DNA of 64,000 bases from assembly GCA_951800645.1 (NCBI GenBank), contig CATOIK010000004.1, forward strand, positions 62,001 to 126,000, read 5' to 3'. Origin of the DNA: an uncultured Eubacteriales bacterium. Lineage in GTDB: Bacteria > Bacillota > Clostridia > Lachnospirales > Lachnospiraceae. Positions 9,071 through 20,676 of the stretch are shown piece after piece (positions within the stretch are counted from its first letter, which is position 1; the number at the start of each line of letters is the position of its first letter). Position numbers and translations under genes: made by a program. The notes beneath the pieces are model-generated. The model worked only from the letters and a program-made list of their open reading frames with translations, was not told where the DNA came from and searched no databases.

Positions 9071-10186
9071 TCAAACACCTGAACCGCTGTCTACTGCGCA
9101 GTACCAGACCAGGCCAGCAATTTCTTCCGGAGAAAGCCCCCGGCTCTGAAGCCGCTCTGAAATTTCCGGTTTGCATCCCGGATTTTTTTTCGTTTCCTCC
9201 AGCACATAGTACCTATACCGGTCTCCTGCCTTAAGCCGTCCCGGTTTTCCTTCCAGATCTGCCACAAAAACCTTTCTGGCGCCGTTCTGGAACTGATGAT
9301 GAATATTGCGCCGCAGCACTCCTTCCCATTCAGCGTCTTCACAACGCTGTATCAAAAAACAGGAGCTTCTCTCCGATGCAATCTCCGCCTGATAAATCTC
9401 ATACTCCCAGTGGCGGTTGGCCCTGCAGCGCCAGGCGGCCAGTTCTGTTTCATACTCCATGCTGGCTAAGGTCAGGCCTCTGGCTAATGCCGTCCGTCCC
9501 GCCTGCCGCCGGTCTCTGGCCTCCAAAATTTCTTCCATATGCTCCGGCGGATAAGCTCCCGTGCCAACCTCCATTAAGGTTCCCACAACAATCCGCACCA
9601 TATTATAAAGGAATCCGCTTCCGCTGATACGAACCACAATCATATCATGAGGCTCCCGCTCCACTGTCAGGCTGTAGATGGTCCGCACTGTCTCCTCTGC
9701 CTGACTTCTGGATGTACAGAAGCTTTTGAAATCATGCTCCCCAATCAGATACCGGGCCGCCTGCTGCATCTTTTCCACATCCAGAGGAAAATAACAGAAA
9801 TGTGAATACAGCCGTTCCAGCGGCATGGCAATTTTCCGGTTTAAGATGCGGTATTCGTAAGTCTTGATGCAGTTGGCCTTCCTGGGATGCCAAGTAAGAG
9901 GCACCTCCTGCGAGCACTGAACCCGAATATCCTCCGGCAGTCTTTGATTTAAAGCAACACAAATCTTGTCTGCTGGCATCCGGTTTTCCGTATCAAACAC
10001 TGCCACATTTCCCCTGGCATGAACCCCGGAGTCTGTGCGGCTGGCGCCGATTACAGCAATTTCTTCTTTTAACAACTCCGACAGATGCCGATTCAACTCT
10101 TCCTCAATCGTCACTCCGTTAGGCTGTAGCTGCCATCCGCGGTAATTGGTGCCGTCGTAGGCCACCACCAGCTTTACCCGCTTCAT
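9071..10186 (-). CDS. truA: tRNA pseudouridine(38-40) synthase TruA with C-terminal extension
   Basis: VVAYDGTNYRGWQLQPNGVTIEEELNRHL...GASRTDSGVHARGNVAVF; 371 aa. Confidence 0.93.
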   Translation of the reverse strand: MKRVKLVVAYDGTNYRGWQLQPNGVTIEEELNRHLSELLKEEIAVIGASRTDSGVHARGNVAVFDTENRMPADKICVALNQRLPEDIRVQCSQEVPLTWHPRKANCIKTYEYRILNRKIAMPLERLYSHFCYFPLDVEKMQQAARYLIGEHDFKSFCTSRSQAEETVRTIYSLTVEREPHDMIVVRISGSGFLYNMVRIVVGTLMEVGTGAYPPEHMEEILEARDRRQAGRTALARGLTLASMEYETELAAWRCRANRHWEYEIYQAEIASERSSCFLIQRCEDAEWEGVLRRNIHHQFQNGARKVFVADLEGKPGRLKAGDRYRYYVLEETKKNPGCKPEISERLQSRGLSPEEIAGLVWYCAVDSGSGV

Positions 10187-10983
10187 AGCACTGCCCTCAC
10201 TGCCAGAACTGCTGCAAAATAAACAGCGTAAACCAGATAACCGATTCGGTCCTGTCTCGCATATTTAAGAGGCTTCATTTTCGTCCGCCCTACTCCACCG
10301 TGATAGCAGCGGGCCTCCATAGCCATAGCCAGATCCGTTGCCCGCCGGAAAGCAGAAATAAACAGCGGCACCAAAAGAGGCACCATACTCTTTGCCTTCT
10401 GAATCAGATTGCCTGTCTCAAAATCAGCTCCCCTGGCCATCTGGGCCTTCATGATTTTGTCCGTTTCCTCCACCAGAATAGGAATGAACCGCAATGCAAT
10501 GGACATCATCATGGAAACCTCATGGACCGGAACACCCACTTTATTTAAAAATCCTAGGCTTTTTTCCAAACCGTCTGTCAGCTCATTCGGCGTCGTAGTC
10601 AAGGTCATCACCGAAGAACCAATCACCAGATAAATCAGCCGCAAGGCCATAAAACCAGCTATTTTAAGGCCTTCCCAGGTCAGCTTCAGAAACCCAAGCT
10701 GAAACAGCACCGTCCCCGGCGTCAAAAACATATTAAAACTGACGCTGATTAACAGAATTACCACAATGGCCTTTAATCCCCGTACAATGAAGGAAACAGG
10801 CACATGAGAGAGGCGGATTACCACTGCCAGAAACAGGGTTGCCACTGCATAGGCCGCCAGATTGTCTGCCAGAAACAAAGACACAATAAACACCAGCGTG
10901 CCAAACAGCTTTGTCCGGGGATCCAGCCGGTGAATCACCGAATCCACCGGGTAATATTGTCCTAAAGTAATATCTCGTATCAT
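10183..10983 (-). CDS. ecfT: energy-coupling factor transporter transmembrane protein
   Basis: VIHRLDPRTKLFGTLVFIVSLF; ARGAD...; operon with ecfA1/A2. Confidence 0.93.
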   Translation of the reverse strand: MIRDITLGQYYPVDSVIHRLDPRTKLFGTLVFIVSLFLADNLAAYAVATLFLAVVIRLSHVPVSFIVRGLKAIVVILLISVSFNMFLTPGTVLFQLGFLKLTWEGLKIAGFMALRLIYLVIGSSVMTLTTTPNELTDGLEKSLGFLNKVGVPVHEVSMMMSIALRFIPILVEETDKIMKAQMARGADFETGNLIQKAKSMVPLLVPLFISAFRRATDLAMAMEARCYHGGVGRTKMKPLKYARQDRIGYLVYAVYFAAVLAVRAVL

Positions 10984-11029
10984 TTCGTTACGCTCTTCTT
11001 TCTATAGAGAATGCAGCCATATCCTGTCA

Positions 11030-11875
11030 TCAGCCCAGCAGCCTCAAAATTTCATCTCTGGCTTCCTCCACCGTTGTAATATCCTCCGCAATGGGAACCC
11101 CATGGCGGCGTAAATCCTGCACAATGTAGGTAATCTGCGGAGCCGCCAGCCCAATGGCCTCCAGCTCCCTGTAATGAGAAAATACCTCTTTGGGCGGCCC
11201 GTCAAACAGCTTCTCGCCCCGGTTCATGACCAGAAGGCGGTCTGCATACCGGGCCACATCCTCCATACTGTGAGACACCAGGATGATAGTCAGGCGTTTT
11301 TCTTTATGAAGGGCTGAAATCTCATCCAGAATCTCATCCCGCCCTTTTGGGTCCAACCCGGCCGTAGGCTCGTCCAGAATCAATACCTCCGGCTGCATAG
11401 CCAGTACGCCCGCAATGGCTACCCGGCGCTTCTGGCCGCCGGACAACTCAAAGGGAGACTGCTGCCAAAACCGTTCATCCAGTCCCACCTGGATAAGCGC
11501 CTCTCTGGCCCTCTGCTCCACTTCCGCTTTCGACAGTCCCTGATTTTTCGGTCCAAAGCATACATCAGAGAACACATCTACCTCAAACAACTGATGCTCC
11601 GGATACTGGAATACCAGTCCCACCTTGCTGCGAAGCCCCCGCATATCATAACCGTCCTGGTAAATATTTTCATTATTATAATAGAGGGCGCCGCTTTCCG
11701 CCCGCAAAAGTCCGTTCAGATGCTGAATCAGAGTGGACTTTCCAGAACCGGTGTGACCAATCAGCCCGATAAACTCTCCATCCTGAATCTGAAAGCTGAC
11801 ATCCTTTAAGGCATACTGCTCATAAACTGTGCCCGCCCCATACAGGTAATTCAAATGCTCTGCTCTGATTGCCAT
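11030..11875 (-). CDS. ecfA2: energy-coupling factor transporter ATPase
   Basis: Walker A GHTGSGKST, LSGGQKRRVAIAG, Walker B LILDEPTAGLDP. Confidence 0.93.
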   Translation of the reverse strand: MAIRAEHLNYLYGAGTVYEQYALKDVSFQIQDGEFIGLIGHTGSGKSTLIQHLNGLLRAESGALYYNNENIYQDGYDMRGLRSKVGLVFQYPEHQLFEVDVFSDVCFGPKNQGLSKAEVEQRAREALIQVGLDERFWQQSPFELSGGQKRRVAIAGVLAMQPEVLILDEPTAGLDPKGRDEILDEISALHKEKRLTIILVSHSMEDVARYADRLLVMNRGEKLFDGPPKEVFSHYRELEAIGLAAPQITYIVQDLRRHGVPIAEDITTVEEARDEILRLLG

Positions 11876-11876
11876 C

Positions 11877-12767
11877 TCACTCCACCTCCAGACTTACCTG
11901 CTCCGGAAACTTTTCTTTCATTAAAGGAAGCAAGGCCCCCATCAGTTCCTCCATAGTCAGAATGCCGTCCGGTAAAGGAAGGCCAGCCTGCTTTAACTCC
12001 CAGGCCAGCTCCGTCACCTGAGGTACATCCAGCCGGTAGGTTTTCAGCTCCTTTACCCTGGAAAATACCTGCCTGGGGGTTCCGTCCATCACCAGATGAC
12101 CGTCGTCCATAACAATGACCCGGTCTGCGTCAATCACTTCTTCCATGTAATGGGTAATCAGAAGCACCGTTATGCCCTCTTTCCGGTTCAGGTCATGAAG
12201 TGTAGCGATGACCTCCCGTCTGCCGGTAGGGTCCAGCATAGCTGTAGGCTCGTCCAGAATGATGCACTCCGGCCTCATAGCCATCACCCCGGCAATGGCT
12301 ACCCGCTGCTTCTGGCCGCCGGACAGCTTGTTGGGAGATTTCAGCCGATAAGCAGTCATCCCAACCGCCTCCAGGCTTTCATCTACCCGCCGCCAGATTT
12401 CGTCTGTAGGAACGCCCAGATTCTCCGGGCCAAATCCCACATCCTCCTCCACAATGTTTCCGATAATCTGGTTGTCCGGATTCTGAAACACCATGCCTGC
12501 CGTTTTCCGGATGTCCCAGATGCAGCTGTCGTCACGAGTATCCATGCCGGAAATCCACACGGTTCCATCAGTCGGCAGAAGAATGCCGTTTAACTGTTTG
12601 GCAAAGGTAGACTTTCCGGAGCCGTTGTGGCCCAGAATTGCCACAAAATCCCCTTTCTGGATGTCCAGGGTCAGCTCGTCAATCGCCCGGCTGACCTCCT
12701 CCACCTGGTCCGCCTCATCCCTGCGGACATAGTCGTATATCAATCTGGAAGCCTTGATGATTCCCAT
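11877..12767 (-). CDS. ecfA1: energy-coupling factor transporter ATPase
   Basis: GHNGSGKSTFAKQLNGILLP, LSGGQKQRVAIAG, IILDEPTAMLDP. Confidence 0.93.
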   Translation of the reverse strand: MGIIKASRLIYDYVRRDEADQVEEVSRAIDELTLDIQKGDFVAILGHNGSGKSTFAKQLNGILLPTDGTVWISGMDTRDDSCIWDIRKTAGMVFQNPDNQIIGNIVEEDVGFGPENLGVPTDEIWRRVDESLEAVGMTAYRLKSPNKLSGGQKQRVAIAGVMAMRPECIILDEPTAMLDPTGRREVIATLHDLNRKEGITVLLITHYMEEVIDADRVIVMDDGHLVMDGTPRQVFSRVKELKTYRLDVPQVTELAWELKQAGLPLPDGILTMEELMGALLPLMKEKFPEQVSLEVE

Positions 12768-12931
12768 ACTCTGCGGTCCTTTCTGATAATGCCTTTCACA
12801 TTTCTTATGCGTTCCTCAATTTTAAGCGAAATCCGGGAAACAGTCAAGTATAACAAGTTTCTCTTTTCCATGGCCTATACATCCTCAATCATTTTCTTTC
12901 TATTCGTTTTTAATAAATTGGCTGCTGGAAT

Positions 12932-14425
<1,494 letters not shown>

Positions 14426-14574
14426 CTATCTCCTTATAATTTTTTCTATACTTCAATAAAATTTAGCCCTGTTTTGTCCTTCACTGACGCTATAATCAGA
14501 CTGGATTCTACAGGATCAATAAAGTTCTTATCCATGGATATTCCCTTCTCCTCTGTTTCCATTTTTACTTTAAA

Positions 14575-14697
14575 AAAGAGTCCGGTTCACCGGACTCTCG
14601 CGCCGGAGCGCGTCTGCATCAGCAGACATTTTCCTTAAGCGCGAAGTGCGCATCCCGCGGAGCGTTTTTGTTTCATAGGGCGAACTTTCCTATGAAA
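14575..14697 (+). repeat. multi-hairpin intergenic repeat, copy 3
   Basis: Near-identical; differs in the loop of the third hairpin (GTCTGC-ATCA-GCAGAC). Confidence 0.95.
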
Positions 14698-14706
14698 GAA
14701 CCAAAA

Positions 14707-14799
14707 GAGAGCACGGCATAAAACAACATTTCTGTTGCAAATGCAATGCTCTCCTCTCAGCATTTCTCTATTCAATTACTTTTTACTGGCTATATTATA
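14707..14799 (-). promoter_or_regulatory. glpK promoter (-10) and leader hairpin
   Basis: Minus strand extended -10 TGATATAAT (14794-14799) followed by GAGAGCA...TGCTCTC hairpin (14707-14753) ending in CTTTT. Confidence 0.5.
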
Positions 14800-14862
14800 T
14801 CACAACTAGAACTCTGCCGCAACAATTTTTCCTATCTTCCAGCGCTCCGTGCTTCCCTTATC

Positions 14863-14891
14863 TTGCAAAGTATTCTTCTGTATAGTAAAAT
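14863..14891 (+). promoter_or_regulatory. promoter of the TM1266-like gene
   Basis: TTGCAA-N17-TAAAAT. Confidence 0.6.
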
Positions 14892-14932
14892 CTATATCAG
14901 GTTTAAATTTCTGTTTAAGGAAAGGAGTCCCT

Positions 14933-15193
14933 ATGGAAGCTGCAGAAACAAGAATCGCCCTGGTAGGCATCGTAGTGGAAAGTCCGGAGTCTGTAGAACT
15001 TTTAAACGAAATTCTCCACGACTACCGCCAATACATTATCGGACGGATGGGCATCCCTTACCGTGAAAAACAAATCAGCGTCATCAGCATTGCCTTAGAC
15101 GCCCCGCAGCCGGTTATTTCTGCTTTAGCCGGGAAGATTGGACGGCTGGATGGGGTCAGCTCTAAGACTGTGTATTCTGGGGTACGAGGGTAA
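14933..15193 (+). CDS. TM1266-family (iron-only hydrogenase system regulator-like) protein
   Basis: MEAAETRIALVGIVVESPESVELLNEILHDYRQYIIGRMGIPYREKQISVISIALDAP; AAAGGAG RBS. Confidence 0.72.
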   Translation: MEAAETRIALVGIVVESPESVELLNEILHDYRQYIIGRMGIPYREKQISVISIALDAPQPVISALAGKIGRLDGVSSKTVYSGVRG

Positions 15194-15203
15194 AATAGAT
15201 ATA

Positions 15204-16466
15204 CTATCTTACCCAAACCCCCTGCTCATTCACATAGAAAGTATCAATCCAGGTATTCACTGCCTTGTGACCGCTGCCGGGATAGAAGTAATACCAGCTT
15301 CCTGCCACTTCCATCCAGCCTTCTGCCATGGCGCCGCTTGAAGTAAAGTAATAGGTTTTTCCATTTACATCAGCCCAGCGGTCTTTCAGCATACATCCCA
15401 AAAATGCATCCTGAGTAGGATTCATATAGTACCATTTCTGGTTCCAAAGCACCCATCCGGTCACCATAGCGCCGCTGTCATTTAAGTAATAGGTCTGGTT
15501 GTTCATATTCTGCCAGCCAGTTACCATCCGGCCGTCATCCCGGAACAGATACCACAGGCCTCCTACCTGCGCCCAGCCGTTCCTGTGATAGGAACCGTCC
15601 GGATAATAATAATACCAGCTATTGCTGATATACTGCCAGCCTACCCTGGTGTTGCCGCTGGAACCGCCGGAAGGACCGCCGCTGGCAATGCTGTTATTCT
15701 GACCGCTGCCGTCAGACACATCTTCCTCTGCCAGGTAAATCTCTTCGGACTCTACCCATTCACTGCTTTCACCGTAATCATCCTGCTTATTGGTTTTGGC
15801 GATAGTACGCACCCGGAAGGTGTAGGTTCCCTTCTTCGTCATGTAGGGATAAAAATTATAGCTGTGGGATGTGGTCTCTGCAGAGTGAACCTTGGTGGAC
15901 CCCCGCCGAAGCACCACTTCGTAGCGGCCTGTGCCGCCTTCCTCCGGCGCCTCCCAGCGGGCAGTACCCCTGGCGTTATCCTTCCAGTAAGCATCCTCCG
16001 GCGGAGCAAAGGTTCCTTCAATGGCCCGTACCCGCAGCCGCACAATCAGATTTCCGTCTTTCTTACTGGTGCTGACATAGCTTCCGGAACGAACACTTAC
16101 ATTACTGGAACGGTAAGTGCCTTTAAACGCATACTCATCCTCATCCGCAGGAGTCAGCGTTACCTGCATCTCCGGCGTATCCCCCACATTCATAATTCTG
16201 GAAGTGGAAGTTTTCCACTCTGCGTCGGAAATATAATACCGGTCAGAGGAGGTAGTCACACAAATATCCCCATCTGAAACATTTCCACTATTTCCGGCAG
16301 CATCTATGCTAATATCCGGCAGTGTGCTGCCTGCTTCTAATTTGGAATCAATCCGAATGGATACACTGGAGATAGCTTTCTCCGCCGCCTGGCTCACCAT
16401 TACCCCGGCTGCGCTTAACACTCCGGCCAATACCAACGCCCATAACTGTCTATACCTTACCTTCAT
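15204..16466 (-). CDS. secreted protein with C-terminal cell-wall (choline-binding-type) repeats
   Basis: Signal peptide; repeats GWQYISNSWYYYYPDGSYHRNGWAQVGGLWYLFRDDGRMVTGWQ. Confidence 0.88.
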   Translation of the reverse strand: MKVRYRQLWALVLAGVLSAAGVMVSQAAEKAISSVSIRIDSKLEAGSTLPDISIDAAGNSGNVSDGDICVTTSSDRYYISDAEWKTSTSRIMNVGDTPEMQVTLTPADEDEYAFKGTYRSSNVSVRSGSYVSTSKKDGNLIVRLRVRAIEGTFAPPEDAYWKDNARGTARWEAPEEGGTGRYEVVLRRGSTKVHSAETTSHSYNFYPYMTKKGTYTFRVRTIAKTNKQDDYGESSEWVESEEIYLAEEDVSDGSGQNNSIASGGPSGGSSGNTRVGWQYISNSWYYYYPDGSYHRNGWAQVGGLWYLFRDDGRMVTGWQNMNNQTYYLNDSGAMVTGWVLWNQKWYYMNPTQDAFLGCMLKDRWADVNGKTYYFTSSGAMAEGWMEVAGSWYYFYPGSGHKAVNTWIDTFYVNEQGVWVR

Positions 16467-16604
16467 AGTAACCCCTCTTTCTATCCTGTACAGTGAAATT
16501 GCACACATTCAACTGATTCTTTGTAATTTCATTATATATTGCCCGGATTACACCGTCAACTTACAATATTCTTACCTTATTTCTACAAAGCTTTGCTGAA
16601 AAAC

Positions 16605-16651
16605 GAAAAAAGCAGAAATATGCTGAAAAATTCAACTCAGCATCTTTCTGC
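16605..16651 (-). terminator. terminator of the tct-MBL operon
   Basis: GCAGAAA-ATGCTGA/TCAGCAT-TTTCTGC stem, TTTTTT on minus. Confidence 0.85.
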
Positions 16652-16661
16652 TCTTCTACAT

Positions 16662-17501
16662 TTATTTGTCCATCAATGCTTTAACCTGACGAACACGCTC
16701 CTCAATAAAGTCTGCCCATACAGTCGAATCCAGATAAGGCTGGTTTGCATGGCTGTAGGTTCCTGCCCTGTCTGTAATCTCAATCTGATTGGGATGACTG
16801 GGAAGGGCAATGTCTACAGGGATGGCTTTCATCTTTTCCGCATCTGCCAGGAACCGCTCCCGAAGCGCCGGGGTCAGATACCTGCTGGCAGCATAATACC
16901 CATCATTCATGGTATTGGCCCCAACGCCGCCGTGCATCGCTATCTTATACTCCGCTCCGGTAACCGGATTGGTTTCTGTCCAGAAAAAGCTGGTGCAGCC
17001 AATGGTATGGCCCGGTGTCAGCACGGTGTGAATGGTGATATTTCCCAGAGTAATCGGTTCATCTTCAGAATAATACCGATCTACTGTAAACATCTGAGGA
17101 TGAGAATCCGGATCCAACACCACCGTTTCCTCCGGACACTGCTCCATAAATTCTGTATCCTCTTTGGACATATAAAGTTCTGCCCCTGTCAGCTCCTTCA
17201 TGGCTCGTGCTCCGCCGCAGTGGTCAAAATGGGCATGGCTGATCAGGATTTTTTTGATGTCTTTCGGGCTGTAGCCTAAGCTGGTAATAGAATTCACCAG
17301 CAGATACAGGCTTTCCGGAATTGCCGTATCAATCAGGATCAAGCCGTCTCCTGTATCAATCAGATAACACCCTACCCAGGTCTGTCCTGCTACATACCAG
17401 GTCTGAGGAGATACCTGAAAAGGTTCTATCGCCAGAGTCCAGGGGTTATAGGCGAGAGTCGCCACCGGATCTTTCGTAGCTGGAATACAACGAAAACTCA
17501 T
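16662..17501 (-). CDS. MBL-fold metallo-hydrolase (class B3-like)
   Basis: VGCYLIDTGDGLILIDTA...ILISHAHFDHCGG...TPGHTIGCTSFFW; HxHxDH motif. Confidence 0.88.
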   Translation of the reverse strand: MSFRCIPATKDPVATLAYNPWTLAIEPFQVSPQTWYVAGQTWVGCYLIDTGDGLILIDTAIPESLYLLVNSITSLGYSPKDIKKILISHAHFDHCGGARAMKELTGAELYMSKEDTEFMEQCPEETVVLDPDSHPQMFTVDRYYSEDEPITLGNITIHTVLTPGHTIGCTSFFWTETNPVTGAEYKIAMHGGVGANTMNDGYYAASRYLTPALRERFLADAEKMKAIPVDIALPSHPNQIEITDRAGTYSHANQPYLDSTVWADFIEERVRQVKALMDK

Positions 17502-17502
17502 C

Positions 17503-19008
17503 TTATCCTCTCTCCTTTCCAATAGTTCCCTTTAACCTCTGAAGGATTGCACGAATAATCGGTGAAAATATGCAGATAAGTGCAATTACCATCAGCACAC
17601 CAGATACCGGACGGGTAAAGAAGCTGGTCCAGGTTCCACTGTACTGGAAGGCCTTCAGCATATTCTTTTCCAGGGTGGGGCCCAGGATAAAGGCCAAAAT
17701 CAAGGGAGAGGTCGGCAGTCCGCCAAAGTGCATAGCCACACCAACTGCACAAAACGCCATCATCATACCGCATTTATACAGGTTTCCGGAATCTACATAA
17801 GCAGACGCCAGGCAGATTACCAGCAGAGCCGGATACATGTAAACACTGGGTACTTTCAGAATATAGGGGAACCACCGTTTGCCCAGCGCCTGCATCAGCA
17901 GAACAATCGCTGCTACTGCCATAACCGTAGTAAACATCAGATAAACCACATCACCACTGTTGGCAAATACCATGGGGCCCATCTCTAAACCGTGAATAGT
18001 CAAAGCACCAATCAAAAGGGCTGTAGTGGAGTCTCCCGGGATTCCAAGGGCTGCCATAGGAATCATAGCGCCGCCAATCGCAGCATTATTTGCTACCTCC
18101 GGAGCCCAGATACCGCCGGCTGCTCCATTTCCGTACTCTTCTGGATGCTTTGACGCATTTTTAGCAGAAGAATACGCTACCAGGTTGGAAAGGCCAGAGC
18201 CCATACCCGGTAAAAATCCAATTCCAAGTCCAATCAGGAATGAGCGGATAATATTGCCCATTTCTTCCTTGAAATCCTGAATTCCAAGGCCGAAGCCCTT
18301 CAAACCTTTTCCATCCACCTCCGGCGCCGGGCTGAATCCCTTTCCGAAGGTTACCAGAATATGGCTCACTGCAAAAATACCGGTCAACACTACAATCATG
18401 CCAAGGCCGCTCAGCAGATACATATTTCCAAAAGTAAACCGCAGTTCTGCGTCAATGGGGGAATATCCTACACAGGCAAATAAAAGCCCGATACAGCTGG
18501 AAGCCAGTCCTTTAAACATATTGCCTTTGGAAATAGCCAGTACCATGGTCATTGCCACCAGGCAAAGAGCCGCGTACTCCCATGCTCCCATAGCAAAGGC
18601 AAAATCCGCTACCTTCTCTGCCAGCAGCATAGCTGCCAGGGCGCTGAAGAAGGTGCCTGTAAAGGATGCAGTCATACCGATAGCCAGCGCCTTGGACGCC
18701 TGACCTTTCTGAGCCATGGGATGTCCGTCCCAGCAGGTAGCTACTGCAGAAGCAGAGCCAGGGATACCTAAAAGTACGGAGCCGATAAATGCACCGGAAC
18801 ATCCGCCAATCCAAAGAGACAGCAGAAAGATTATTGCCGTTGCATGATCCATCGTATAAGTCAGCGGCATAAACAGCATGACTGCCATGGTTCCGGACAA
18901 TCCGGGAATTGCTCCGAATACAATTCCCACAAAGGTTCCCACCACCATCAGGATCAAATTCATAGGTATCAGAAATTGAGATACAATGTAAGGAATATAA
19001 CCAATCAT
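17503..19008 (-). CDS. tripartite tricarboxylate transporter, TctA family
   Basis: FGAIPGLSGTMAVMLFMPLTYTMDHATAIIFLLSLWIGGCSGAFIGSVLLGIPGS. Confidence 0.95.
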   Translation of the reverse strand: MIGYIPYIVSQFLIPMNLILMVVGTFVGIVFGAIPGLSGTMAVMLFMPLTYTMDHATAIIFLLSLWIGGCSGAFIGSVLLGIPGSASAVATCWDGHPMAQKGQASKALAIGMTASFTGTFFSALAAMLLAEKVADFAFAMGAWEYAALCLVAMTMVLAISKGNMFKGLASSCIGLLFACVGYSPIDAELRFTFGNMYLLSGLGMIVVLTGIFAVSHILVTFGKGFSPAPEVDGKGLKGFGLGIQDFKEEMGNIIRSFLIGLGIGFLPGMGSGLSNLVAYSSAKNASKHPEEYGNGAAGGIWAPEVANNAAIGGAMIPMAALGIPGDSTTALLIGALTIHGLEMGPMVFANSGDVVYLMFTTVMAVAAIVLLMQALGKRWFPYILKVPSVYMYPALLVICLASAYVDSGNLYKCGMMMAFCAVGVAMHFGGLPTSPLILAFILGPTLEKNMLKAFQYSGTWTSFFTRPVSGVLMVIALICIFSPIIRAILQRLKGTIGKERG

Positions 19009-19020
19009 CTGCGTACCTCC

Positions 19021-19491
19021 TTAATCAAACAGCAGTCCGCCCGGCAGGGTCATTCCAAACAGCGGAACATACATGCCGTAGACGATCAGGCTGACTGCTA
19101 CAGAAAACAGGACTCTGGCCCAGGGTTTGGTTGGCAGATTGCTGGCTTTTGAGAAATAAGTAGTCAGCACATACAAAACCACCATGCTGGCAATCACAAA
19201 GCCCACATATTTCATCGCCAGCACATAGCCACAAAGAACAGCAAAGGACACTGCAATACGAATCATGCCGGCTTTGCTCATAAGAGCCTTGCTTTCTTCC
19301 TTCTGCCGGCAGCCGTTTACAAAGGTTCCGGCTCCGCATACTATCAGGCCAAACACAGCGATACCTGGCAATAACTTGGGGCCCGGATACGCCGCTGTAA
19401 AAGGCGTCTCAAACTGACTGATCAAACAGGCAGACACCAATCCGACAAGCACCAGCGCTGCGCCGGTAATCTGATCTTTTTTTGCTTTCAT
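19021..19491 (-). CDS. tripartite tricarboxylate transporter, TctB family
   Basis: Small multi-TM protein between TctA and TctC. Confidence 0.85.
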   Translation of the reverse strand: MKAKKDQITGAALVLVGLVSACLISQFETPFTAAYPGPKLLPGIAVFGLIVCGAGTFVNGCRQKEESKALMSKAGMIRIAVSFAVLCGYVLAMKYVGFVIASMVVLYVLTTYFSKASNLPTKPWARVLFSVAVSLIVYGMYVPLFGMTLPGGLLFD

Positions 19492-19515
19492 GTTTCGGCA
19501 CGCTCCTTTGTTTTC

Positions 19516-20559
19516 TTATTTCTTCAAGCCAAGTTCTGCACAAACTACATCCAGTTCTTCCTGCTGACCTTTCATGGTTGCCTGGGCTTTTTCATAGGGA
19601 ACGAATTCCATTGCCATACCGGCTCCTTCCAGAATTTCTCTGGTTTTCTCATCCTTTGCTGCAGCGTCAAACATTGCTAAGATTGCCTGAGCAGTAGCAT
19701 CGTCCATTTCCGGATTTGCCAGAAGGTAGAAATATGTACCAAATACACAGTCATATCCCAGTTCCTTAAAGGAGGGAACATCTGGAATGAGGCTGTTTCT
19801 TCCACCCTCCTCTGTTGCAGAGAAACATGCAAGCGCATTTACCTTTCCTGCCTCAATGTACTGTTTCGCCTGGTTTGCATTTACCAGTGCGCACTGAATG
19901 CTGCCGCCTACTAAAGCTGTCAGCTTATCTGTGTCAGAACCAGCCTCTACATATTTCAGTTCAATTCCCAGTTCCTTACACATCATACCTGACATAATAT
20001 GAGCGGAACCGCCGGTCTCTACACCAATCATCATGCTTCCGCCGGCTGCCTTAGCTGCCTCAACAAATCCATCCAGATCTGTTATATCTCCTGTCGGAAC
20101 TACCAGAACATAGCCGCCTTTTTCTACAGGAGTTGCTGCACCGATTACTTTAAATTCCTCATGTCCTACATGATCATAAACGCCGGTAGCGGTCTTAATG
20201 CACATGGTAGTATGGAAAAACAGGAGCTGGCTTCCGTCTGCCTTGCCGTTACGAACAGTTTCCATAGCTACAACGCCGCTTCCATCTGTGTTGTTTACTA
20301 CCGTGGTGTTACTGTCAAAATTGCTGTTGATATAAGCAGTTAATGCCCTGGCTGCCACATCTGTGCCGCCGCCTGCAGATGCCGGAACCTGCATCTCAAT
20401 CTTTTGGGGAAGGGAAGCGGATGCTTCCTGCCCCTCTGCAGCACCCTTGGCTGCTGTTTCCTTCGCTGCCGGCCCGCTGCTGTCTGCAGAACCGCTGCAG
20501 CCAGTCATGGAAAACGCCATCATACCTGCCAGTACCAATGCCAACATTCTTTTCTTCAT
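19516..20559 (-). CDS. tripartite tricarboxylate transporter substrate-binding protein, TctC family
   Basis: Lipoprotein signal MAFSMTGCSG; VPASAGGGTDVAARALTAYI. Confidence 0.93.
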   Translation of the reverse strand: MKKRMLALVLAGMMAFSMTGCSGSADSSGPAAKETAAKGAAEGQEASASLPQKIEMQVPASAGGGTDVAARALTAYINSNFDSNTTVVNNTDGSGVVAMETVRNGKADGSQLLFFHTTMCIKTATGVYDHVGHEEFKVIGAATPVEKGGYVLVVPTGDITDLDGFVEAAKAAGGSMMIGVETGGSAHIMSGMMCKELGIELKYVEAGSDTDKLTALVGGSIQCALVNANQAKQYIEAGKVNALACFSATEEGGRNSLIPDVPSFKELGYDCVFGTYFYLLANPEMDDATAQAILAMFDAAAKDEKTREILEGAGMAMEFVPYEKAQATMKGQQEELDVVCAELGLKK

Positions 20560-20659
20560 AACTCTCATCTCCTGAATTTACTATTTATTTTGCTATTTTC
20601 CTTCACGCGCTTGAAGAACTTTGATAAATTTATTATAATCATGATATGGACTTAGTTCA

Positions 20660-20676
20660 ACTTATCATTTATAAGT
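20660..20676. promoter_or_regulatory. candidate LysR-type operator
   Basis: ACTTAT-CATTT-ATAAGT dyad in the divergent tctC/lysR intergenic region. Confidence 0.5.
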
